A stretch of DNA of 5,343 nucleotides, from NCBI GenBank assembly GCA_021821565.1, contig JAKACI010000117.1:1-5343 (forward strand), read 5' to 3'. This DNA comes from a bacterium (GTDB lineage Bacteria; SZUA-79; Acidulodesulfobacterales; Acidulodesulfobacteraceae). A program made the position numbers and the translations under genes. The notes below the pieces were generated by a model. It was not told the DNA's origin and ran no database searches. It worked only from the letters and a program-made list of their open reading frames with translations. The number at the start of each line of letters is the position of its first letter. Position 1 is the stretch's first letter. Shown in pieces: positions 1-4,908 of the stretch.

Positions 1-177
1 CCCAACTTCACCACTTTTATTATTCTAAAATTATAACTCGTTGATATTATTACATTTTATTTTTTATTTTGTAGTCCCCATAGACATTTTTATTGCCCCC
101 ATAAATATAGTAATATCAATATGTTGCTGATAATTATGGTGAAGTTGGGTTAGAATAATAAAAGTGGTGAAGTTGGG
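1..177. mobile_element. MITE-like element or IS end with 28-bp inverted repeats
   Basis: Bases 1-28 (beginning CCCAACTTCACCAC) are the exact reverse complement of 150-177, giving a perfect 28-bp inverted repeat around a 121-bp AT-rich core with no credible ORF. The right end holds a second, inner copy of the terminal motif, which the left end lacks. The core carries two copies of CCCCATA, at 76-82 and 97-103. The size and structure fit a non-autonomous miniature element. Equally, they fit the end of a larger insertion sequence running out of the window on the left; repeated motifs at the ends resemble the organisation of IS21-family elements, but that is only an analogy. No target duplication can be checked because the left flank is missing. 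Confidence 0.55.
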
Positions 178-180
178 TTA
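137..180. repeat. 16-bp direct repeat with 28-bp period at the element end
   Basis: TGGTGAAGTTGGGTTA occurs at 137-152 and again, identically, at 165-180. The 28-bp period equals the length of the inverted repeat that contains the second copy. Iterated terminal motifs are typical of transposase-binding sites, so this is probably the binding end of the element at 1-177. The second copy runs three bases past the inverted repeat, so the exact element boundary (177 or 180) is ambiguous. Confidence 0.7.
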
Positions 181-273
181 ACTTTTCACCCGACAGGGGT
201 TATTCCCGCAAAAGCGGGAATCTAATATTTATTACATGTTGAAGTAACTTTAATAGTTTCTAACGGTGATTAA
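178..273. repeat. Truncated right half of the MITE-like repeat family
   Basis: This stretch aligns end to end with 3388-3484: about ten substitutions and three single-base gaps over 98 columns, or roughly 87 percent by hand count. It ends with the family's terminal sequence GTTTCTAACGGTGATTAA (256-273). The left half of the full element is absent; homology stops at TTAA (178-181), exactly where the inverted-repeat element at 1-177 begins. The simplest reading is a copy interrupted by, or recombined with, that element. It lies just beyond the 3' end of the GGDEF-EAL gene, so it may form the 3' end of that transcript. Confidence 0.75.
202..221. repeat. Perfect 8-bp hairpin, ATTCCC-N8-GGGAAT palindrome
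   Basis: ATTCCCGCAAAAGCGGGAAT forms an 8-bp perfect stem with an AAAA loop. It matches the ATTCCC-N8-GGGAAT pattern of the small dispersed palindrome called dRS3 in Neisseria; similar palindromes occur in unrelated genomes, so the resemblance does not imply relationship. The hairpin starts about 60 bases past the stop of the GGDEF-EAL gene. No T-run follows on either strand, so it is not a canonical intrinsic terminator, though it could protect the mRNA 3' end. Confidence 0.7.
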
Positions 274-281
274 AGGAAATA

Positions 282-2906
282 TTATGATTTTAATTCAGGC
301 GAAGGTTTTGCAAGAAAAAATCCCTGACCGTAATCTACGCCGAGTTTTTTAATTTCTTGCAATATTTCATCGGTTTCTATAAATTCTGCTATAGTTTTAA
401 TTCCAACTTCTTTTGCAATAGAAACGGAACTTATAACAAAAGCTCTGTCTATTTTATCAAACATAATACTTCTTATAAATTCACCGTCAATTTTGATAAA
501 ATCGACAGGGAAATGCTTAATATATAAAAAAGAACTAAAACCTGAGCCAAAATCATCGACGGCAAATCTAAAACCCTCATATTTCAAATTAGTAACAAAT
601 TTCTCAAGCAGTGTTATATTTTTAATAGTTTCTCTTTCGGTAAGCTCAAAAACAATCTTATCCGGGTTTATATCGTATTTTACAATAATATCCTTAACAT
701 TTTTAATAAATTCGGAAATTATTAGAGATTTAGGCGACAAATTAACAAATAAAAAACCTTGGAAATTACTTTCTTTTATCATTTTAAACGCTTTTTCCAT
801 CAGCATAATATCTAATTTATGCGCTATACCTATAGCTTCTGCAACTTCGATAAATTCGCCTGCCGAGAGTATTGTCCCTTCATAATTGATTCTCATAAGA
901 AGTTCGTTTGCAAGAATCTTATTGTCGTTTAATCCGATTATAGGCTGGAAATAGGGGATAATAACATCGTTTTTATTTAATGCATCTATTACTATGTTAC
1001 TCTTGTCTCTTACTTCATGATACATTGCAATCATATCTTCTTCCTGTGCGGCATATACCTGATCTTTACCTTTGGCTTTTGCTTTATACATCATATTATC
1101 GGTAAGCATAAAAATATCTTTTTCCGTGCCTGCCGACACAGGATAAGATGTAACGCCTATTGAAGCAGTTACTCCTACAGATTTTTTATGTTCGGAATCG
1201 TTCGTTTTCATAATCCTTATTTTTTCTCTTGTTCTTTCCGCTATCATAAAAGCTTGTTCAATGCCTGCTCCGGGTAAGATAATTGCAAATTCGTCTCCTC
1301 CGTATCGAGCTAAAATATCCTCGCTTCTTTTTAACTTGTTTAAAACTTCACCAATATTTTGAAGCATTTTATCTCCAAAATTATGACCATGCATATCATT
1401 CACAAACTTAAAATTGTCTAAATCGATAAACAATAAACTAAAGATTGAATTATTTCTGTTTGCTCTTTCCGTTTCGTAATGCAAAAATTCGTTAAAAACT
1501 CTCTGGTTATAAAGCCCTGTTAGTCCGTCACGCGTAGCATAATATTCAAGATCTTTAGTGTATTTGTAAATTGCTTTTATTGAGCCGATAACGTTTAAAA
1601 GGGTTGTTAAAACACTGTTAATAACTAGCTCTCTTGTGCTGTCGAGCGATTCTTCCGATTGAACGCCGATACCTACAATACCGCCTATATGCGGAGCATC
1701 TAATATTAATTTTTTAGTTCTAATCAAAATATCGTCGGCGGTTAATTCAGCTAATTTTATTTTTTTATCCGCAATATTATGAGTTATTATTATATTTTTA
1801 ATATCTTTTAAAAATGTGTTGAAATTATCAGAATATATGCTTTTATTAATCATTTCGTCAAACATTTTTTTTGTTTTTTCCGACGGTTCTCCTCTCCAAA
1901 AAACTTCAAGTTCTATAAGGTCTTCATCCTGAACAAATATTGAAAATACATTATAGACTTTAATAATATTGTTCATCTCAATTAGCAGATTAAAAACATG
2001 CTCTTTCCAATCCCTGACAACCTCTGAAGTGATTATAAAACGCTCTAAAAGTTTAGTTTCAAATTCTAATATATCTTTATCTATAGCAACTTCCCGCAAT
2101 TTTGACGAAAGTCTCAGAATGCCCTGATAGATGCTATTAAATTCGTCGAACTTAAGGTCTGCTAAATTAGACTCAAGCATTTTCAAATCTCTGACGGTAT
2201 TAATATTCTCAACCTCTTTATTGATGCTGTCTATACCGTTTTTAACAGATTTTCTTAAAATAAAAGCCACAAATACTCCGCCGGTTATAGGCAGCAGGAA
2301 TATCAGCAATAAGAGCGCATAATAATAATTTTTATATTTTTTACTTAAATAAGCAGGATTAAAAGAAACTTCTATAACGCCGTTAACGTTCCCTGCCTTT
2401 GCCATAGTATGGCATTTAAGACATGACTCTTTATCTATCAGCGGATAGGCGTAAAAAGATAATCCATTAATTTTTTTATATGAAGGCATGCCTGTTAAAA
2501 AAGATTTTTTTACAACCGAATTTTCTTCAGGTTGATAAATTTTGCCAAATTGTTTAGAAACAATCCTGCCTCTAAAAATAGCCACATTTATCATTTTTTC
2601 GGATTTAGAGGATTTTTTTAAAGCTTTTATGAATCCAAGAATCTGTTTTTCATTCCACCCTCTTTTCATCACCTGAAACATTGCGTTAAACGTTTCATCG
2701 GCGATATAAGAACTTGTAATTTTAGTTCCCGTGTTTATTATTTTATCGCTGAAACTTGACAATAAAACGGCGGATAGTAAGGCAACTAAAATAGATACAG
2801 ATATCGCTATAGATAGAATAAATTCGTCTAATCTTCTAAATTTAAAAAAATTAAATATAAATTTATTATTGCTGTTCTTATTATTATCAGGGGTATTAGA
2901 TTTCAC
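282..2906 (-). CDS. Membrane GGDEF-EAL c-di-GMP protein with periplasmic haem c sensor
   Basis: The 874-residue product probably makes and/or degrades cyclic di-GMP at the inner membrane in response to a periplasmic signal. Membrane segments lie at about 29-52 and 194-217. The region between them carries one haem c motif, CLKCH (162-166), followed by a GVIEVSF strand as in periplasmic haem PAS/Tll0287-like sensors; M76 or M80 could be a distal ligand. A coiled linker (about 220-290) leads to a GAF-like region (about 290-445). The GGDEF domain (about 455-618) has D495, GGDEF at 536-540 and an intact RxxD inhibitory site (R527, D530). The EAL domain (about 640-870) has ELL in place of EAL (E668), N722, E754, D784-D785, K805, E841 and Q861, so both activities look possible. 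The start is GTG: an in-frame TAG lies three codons upstream and no ATG, GTG or TTG follows nearby. It has no visible Shine-Dalgarno. It lies 30 bp after the thioredoxin-like gene, suggesting co-transcription. The net activity cannot be predicted. Confidence 0.93.
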   Translation of the reverse strand: MKSNTPDNNKNSNNKFIFNFFKFRRLDEFILSIAISVSILVALLSAVLLSSFSDKIINTGTKITSSYIADETFNAMFQVMKRGWNEKQILGFIKALKKSSKSEKMINVAIFRGRIVSKQFGKIYQPEENSVVKKSFLTGMPSYKKINGLSFYAYPLIDKESCLKCHTMAKAGNVNGVIEVSFNPAYLSKKYKNYYYALLLLIFLLPITGGVFVAFILRKSVKNGIDSINKEVENINTVRDLKMLESNLADLKFDEFNSIYQGILRLSSKLREVAIDKDILEFETKLLERFIITSEVVRDWKEHVFNLLIEMNNIIKVYNVFSIFVQDEDLIELEVFWRGEPSEKTKKMFDEMINKSIYSDNFNTFLKDIKNIIITHNIADKKIKLAELTADDILIRTKKLILDAPHIGGIVGIGVQSEESLDSTRELVINSVLTTLLNVIGSIKAIYKYTKDLEYYATRDGLTGLYNQRVFNEFLHYETERANRNNSIFSLLFIDLDNFKFVNDMHGHNFGDKMLQNIGEVLNKLKRSEDILARYGGDEFAIILPGAGIEQAFMIAERTREKIRIMKTNDSEHKKSVGVTASIGVTSYPVSAGTEKDIFMLTDNMMYKAKAKGKDQVYAAQEEDMIAMYHEVRDKSNIVIDALNKNDVIIPYFQPIIGLNDNKILANELLMRINYEGTILSAGEFIEVAEAIGIAHKLDIMLMEKAFKMIKESNFQGFLFVNLSPKSLIISEFIKNVKDIIVKYDINPDKIVFELTERETIKNITLLEKFVTNLKYEGFRFAVDDFGSGFSSFLYIKHFPVDFIKIDGEFIRSIMFDKIDRAFVISSVSIAKEVGIKTIAEFIETDEILQEIKKLGVDYGQGFFLAKPSPELKS

Positions 2907-2936
2907 AATATTCTATTTTTATAGTTTTATAGTATT

Positions 2937-3263
2937 TCAAGAAAGCAACTCATTAGCATCTTCTTTAGTGGGGATGCCTACATAGGAAAGTTTACCGTCT
3001 ATTATAGTTGAAGGGACGCTTCTTATATATAAATCTATAGATAATCTTCTTCCTTCGGGATCGGCAACATCAATTAACTTGTAAGTAAAATCTTTCCGTT
3101 CTTCTGCTAACGTTTTCCAAACCCTGTCGGCGGGGATACATTCCGCACACCATTTTGAAACTAACAATATTACATTGTGCTTTATTTTTATATTGTTTAA
3201 TTCATTTAAATTAAATTTTGCATCTATATTATTATCATCATTGTTATTATTTTCTTTTTCCAT
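2937..3263 (-). CDS. Small thioredoxin-like protein (WCAEC active site)
   Basis: The 108-residue protein has the thioredoxin fold signature: a hydrophobic strand (31-35) running into WCAEC (38-42), so C39 and C42 form a CxxC redox pair, and a likely cis-proline in the SVPST segment (P84). It lacks a signal peptide and is probably cytoplasmic. The first 14 residues are a low-complexity Asn/Asp-rich tail; the active-site pair differs from the CGPC of classical thioredoxin, so this is a thioredoxin-like protein of unknown partner rather than TrxA. The ATG has a good Shine-Dalgarno (AGGTGAT, 3273-3279) nine bases upstream. The TGA stop lies 30 bp before the GGDEF-EAL start, indicating an operon. 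A regulatory or maturation role for the haem sensor is possible, but nothing here shows it; haem attachment would need periplasmic thiol chemistry, whereas this protein looks cytoplasmic. Confidence 0.85.
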   Translation of the reverse strand: MEKENNNNDDNNIDAKFNLNELNNIKIKHNVILLVSKWCAECIPADRVWKTLAEERKDFTYKLIDVADPEGRRLSIDLYIRSVPSTIIDGKLSYVGIPTKEDANELLS

Positions 3264-3290
3264 ATTTTTATAATCACCTAAAATTATACC

Positions 3291-3484
3291 TTAAATCACC
3301 GTTAGAAACCTATTTTTCTGGATGAGCCGTCTAAGTGCCGACGGCTTTAAAGCATATCTGCTGACGCAGAAATGACTTTTAGAGGATTTAATTTTAACCC
3401 GACAGGCGTCATTCCCGCGAAAGCGGAAATCCAGTCTTTATTATATGTTGAAGCAACTTTAATAGTTTCTAAACGGTGATTTAA
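3291..3484. mobile_element. MITE-like element with about 20-bp terminal inverted repeats
   Basis: The left end TTAAATCACCGTTAGAAAC (3291-3309) is the reverse complement of the right end GTTTCTAAACGGTGATTTAA (3465-3484) apart from one single-base gap. The 194-bp element has no ORF. Inside are a 7-bp stem AGCCGTC/GACGGCT (3325-3331 with 3340-3346), a 5-bp stem TCTGC/GCAGA (3357-3361 with 3366-3370) that competes with a longer TTTCTG/CAGAAA pairing (3315-3320 with 3367-3372), and an ATTCCC-type hairpin. A second, half-length copy lies at 178-273, which establishes a dispersed family. It fills most of the gap between the H-like and thioredoxin-like genes and may affect read-through between them. 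No transposase is present; TTAA at both tips could be part of the repeat or a target duplication. Confidence 0.78.
3411..3430. repeat. Imperfect ATTCCC-N8 hairpin in the MITE-like element
   Basis: ATTCCCGCGAAAGCGGAAAT is the counterpart of the perfect hairpin in the truncated copy. It has an 8-bp stem with one C-A mismatch and a GAAA tetraloop. No T-run follows it on the minus strand, so it is unlikely to be a strong intrinsic terminator for the H-like gene upstream. Confidence 0.65.
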
Positions 3485-3500
3485 GATTATATTAAAATCT

Positions 3501-3950
3501 CTACTGATTAGAACATCTCATACATTGTATCTGTTCCTTTATAATTTTTTCTCTATATTTCTCAATAGCTTCTTTACCCGTCAAAAGAAATTTAAGCTCG
3601 TCTAAATTTGAAGCCTTAACTTTTGTTACCCAGCCATCGGTATAAGGAACTATATTTAATAAAAGCGGGTCGTTTAAAAGCTTTTCGTTTACTTCTATTA
3701 TTTCACCTGAAACAGGCGACGGAATAGGTCCGACCCATTTACCGCTCTCTATCGTGGCGGTATTACCGTGTCTGGCGACCGTTGCGCCTATTTTTTTAAA
3801 TGTGACGTGAAGAATTTTTCCAGCCTGAGTTTGAGCAACATCGGTCATCCCCAGAATCACTATATTATTATCTACTGGTTTTGCCCATGTGTCTTTTTCA
3901 GTATCGTAATAAATGTCTTCGGGTAATTCGCATCCTTGAACTTCAGCCAT
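3501..3950 (-). CDS. Lipoyl-carrier, glycine cleavage H-protein-like
   Basis: The 149-residue protein is a lipoyl-domain protein of the GcvH fold. The probable lipoylated lysine is K71 in ESGKWVGPIPSPVSGEI, which aligns with the ESVKAxSxxxSPVSGE motif of GcvH. The downstream NDPLLLNIVPYTDGWVTKV segment (93-111) matches the conserved H-protein end. It is about 20 residues longer than ordinary GcvH and ends with a CMRC pair (C143, C146), which ordinary H-proteins lack. No gcvT, gcvP or lipoate-ligase gene is in view. A role as an alternative lipoate-binding protein, such as the LbpA carriers of sulfur-oxidising Hdr-like systems, is therefore as plausible as glycine cleavage. The ATG has a strong Shine-Dalgarno (AAGGAGGT, 3954-3961) at short spacing. 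The gene is divergent from the hemerythrin gene across a shared regulatory region. Confidence 0.88.
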   Translation of the reverse strand: MAEVQGCELPEDIYYDTEKDTWAKPVDNNIVILGMTDVAQTQAGKILHVTFKKIGATVARHGNTATIESGKWVGPIPSPVSGEIIEVNEKLLNDPLLLNIVPYTDGWVTKVKASNLDELKFLLTGKEAIEKYREKIIKEQIQCMRCSNQ

Positions 3951-3984
3951 AATACCTCCTTTTTGTAAATTATTAATTAATCAT

Positions 3985-3998
3985 ATTATATAATAATA
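3985..3998 (-). promoter_or_regulatory. Possible -10 region of the H-like gene
   Basis: On the minus strand this AT-rich segment offers TATAAT (3990-3985) and TATTAT (3998-3993). The second would start transcription near 3986, placing the centre of the Crp/Fnr-type palindrome about 41.5 bases upstream; the first would place it near -49.5. No recognisable -35 exists, which suits an activator-dependent promoter. In DNA this AT-rich such hexamers arise by chance, so the call is weak. Confidence 0.3.
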
Positions 3999-4019
3999 AT
4001 TTTTTATTTAAAATATTTA

Positions 4020-4035
4020 TGTGATTTTTATCACT
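4020..4035. promoter_or_regulatory. Crp/Fnr-family operator in divergent promoter region
   Basis: TGTGA-N6-TCACT matches nine of ten defined bases of the Crp consensus TGTGA-N6-TCACA. Read as GTGAT-N4-ATCAC, it also resembles Fnr/Dnr-type sites (TTGAT-N4-ATCAA) and the TGTGA-N6-TCACA type attributed to HcpR. The centre lies between 4027 and 4028. The site stands in the region shared by the H-like gene and the hemerythrin gene. Which family member binds cannot be decided from the site alone; the hemerythrin/DUF2249 context favours an NO- or redox-responsive regulator. Confidence 0.62.
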
Positions 4036-4052
4036 GTTATTTATATTTTATA

Positions 4053-4061
4053 TGGTAAAAT
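4053..4061 (+). promoter_or_regulatory. Extended -10 promoter for the hemerythrin operon
   Basis: TGG followed by TAAAAT (4056-4061) is an extended -10 (TGnTATAAT) with one mismatch in the hexamer. The predicted start is near 4068, which puts the Crp/Fnr-type palindrome centre at about -40.5, the usual class II activator position overlapping the missing -35. Transcription from here gives a leader of about 176 bases. A nearer TATTAT (4190-4195) with an imperfect TTGCAA upstream has only a 15-base spacer and is less convincing. Confidence 0.45.
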
Positions 4062-4112
4062 TTATATAGGATTATAAGATATAAAATAATATTTAAAGGA
4101 AAATAAACACTC

Positions 4113-4140
4113 ATCAATATCATATGGTTATGATAATGGT
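4113..4140. promoter_or_regulatory. 28-bp imperfect inverted repeat in the hemerythrin leader
   Basis: Arms 4113-4124 (ATCAATATCATA) and 4129-4140 (TATGATAATGGT) pair over twelve positions around a TGGT loop, with one A-A mismatch and one U-G wobble in RNA. The seven loop-proximal pairs are perfect. It overlaps a direct repeat, ATGGTTATG, at 4124-4132 and 4136-4144. It could be a second operator or an mRNA hairpin. The rest of the leader (4141-4230) shows no clear element. Confidence 0.4.
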
Positions 4141-4244
4141 TATGGAAAATTTCAATTTTAGATGCATTTTGCAATAATGGGTGGTTATATATTATGCGAT
4201 AAACAATTTAAGACATTAACAAACTAATAAAAAAGGAGATTAAA

Positions 4245-4751
4245 ATGGATACCAAAATGGACACGATGCTTGATCCTATAGATGCATTAAAAAGCGACCA
4301 TGAAACAGTAAGAGTAGTTTTAGTCAGTCTTGACGGTTATTTAAAAAAAATAGGAGGGCAGGTATCCGATTCTTTAAGGAAAAATTTGATAAATCAGCTC
4401 AATGAAATCACCTCTTTTATTGATAAAGACCTTGAAATACATTTTAAAAAAGAAGAAGATGCGCTATTTCCAGTCCTTGGAAATTATATAGGGATAGAAA
4501 CAGGGCCTATTCACGTAATGCTAATTGAACACGAACAATCAAGAGAACTATCAAAAGAATTTAAAAACGCTATATCAGAGTATTCGTCAAACGACAAATA
4601 TGAAAATATAGTATCTACAGGCGATAGTCTTATTCAGCTGTTATCGGAACATATAGATAAGGAAAACAATATACTGTTCAATATGGCAGAAATGCAGCTA
4701 AACAATGAAGATAAAAATGCAATTATGGAAAAAATGAGAAGTATAAAGTAA
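4245..4751 (+). CDS. Hemerythrin-like (HHE) di-iron protein
   Basis: The 168-residue cytoplasmic protein is predicted to be a four-helix bundle holding a non-haem di-iron site. Candidate ligands by analogy with YtfE/RIC-type HHE domains are H19 (DHE), H66 and E70 (HFKKE), H96 (EHE), and H136 with E140 (HIDKE); H90 is a further nearby histidine. One HHE domain spans about 10-150, and the N-terminal ScdA/DUF542 region of full RIC proteins is absent. Relatives bind O2 or NO, or repair iron centres damaged by nitrosative or oxidative stress; which applies here is not visible. A strong Shine-Dalgarno (AAGGAG, 4233-4238) precedes the ATG with six bases between. The earlier in-frame ATG candidates lack such a site. 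The DUF2249 gene follows after 157 bp on the same strand. Regulation by the upstream Crp/Fnr-type site is likely. Confidence 0.9.
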   Translation: MDTKMDTMLDPIDALKSDHETVRVVLVSLDGYLKKIGGQVSDSLRKNLINQLNEITSFIDKDLEIHFKKEEDALFPVLGNYIGIETGPIHVMLIEHEQSRELSKEFKNAISEYSSNDKYENIVSTGDSLIQLLSEHIDKENNILFNMAEMQLNNEDKNAIMEKMRSIK

Positions 4752-4908
4752 TTTTATGAAAAATAATGAAGCTTTAAAATTAAGTAAATTATGTAAATTA
4801 AGTAAATTAATTAAGCAAACAACTAATTAATATATTAAATTTTATAATATTTATATTAATAATAATATTAATAAAATAATCAATAAAATAATTTAAGAGG
4901 AAAATAAG
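4752..4908. repeat. AT-rich intergenic spacer with short tandem repeats
   Basis: The spacer between the hemerythrin and DUF2249 genes is almost entirely A and T. It holds three 9-bp tandem units (TAAGTAAAT, TATGTAAAT, TAAGTAAAT at 4781-4807), an 8-bp inverted repeat TATTAATA (4854-4861 and 4866-4873), and an 11-bp direct repeat AATAAAATAAT (4870-4880 and 4882-4892). There is no GC-rich hairpin with a T-run, so no intrinsic terminator is evident and read-through is likely. Many chance -10-like hexamers prevent a promoter call. The bases before 4909 carry a modest Shine-Dalgarno (AAGAGG, 4895-4900). Confidence 0.6.

Noticed and set aside
137..180. CRISPR array start
   Set aside because: There are only two copies, spaced by 12 bp, and they form part of an inverted-repeat element end.
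202..221. Intrinsic terminator of the GGDEF-EAL gene
   Set aside because: The stem is sound, but the minus-strand sequence after it is AACCCC rather than a T-run.
284..352. Plus-strand 22-codon frame after GGTGATTAAAGGAAATATT
   Set aside because: It has a plausible ribosome site but is antisense to the EAL C-terminus and very short, with no recognisable product.
493..885. Plus-strand open frame of 130 codons
   Set aside because: It lies wholly antisense to the EAL domain, whose conserved motifs are unambiguous, and it resembles no family I recognise.
2131..2322. Plus-strand open frame of 63 codons
   Set aside because: It is antisense to the second membrane segment and linker of the GGDEF-EAL gene and has no independent support.
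2731..2985. Plus-strand open frame of 84 codons with hydrophobic stretches
   Set aside because: It is antisense to the N-terminal membrane segment of the GGDEF-EAL gene and the thioredoxin stop; the hydrophobicity is explained by AT-rich sequence opposite a membrane helix.
3283..3288. Perfect TATAAT on the minus strand before the thioredoxin-like gene
   Set aside because: There is no -35 at 16-18 bp and no TGn extension, and the implied start would fall in the Shine-Dalgarno, so it is not called as a promoter.
4124..4177. 17-codon leader ORF (MVMIMVMEN...) upstream of the hemerythrin gene
   Set aside because: There is no Shine-Dalgarno at suitable spacing, and the repeated ATG/GTT codons follow from the direct repeat. 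It is kept only as part of the leader repeat finding.
4179..4197. Sigma-54 promoter before the hemerythrin gene
   Set aside because: The GG and GC dinucleotides are eleven bases apart rather than ten, and the surrounding bases do not match TGGCAC-N5-TTGCA.
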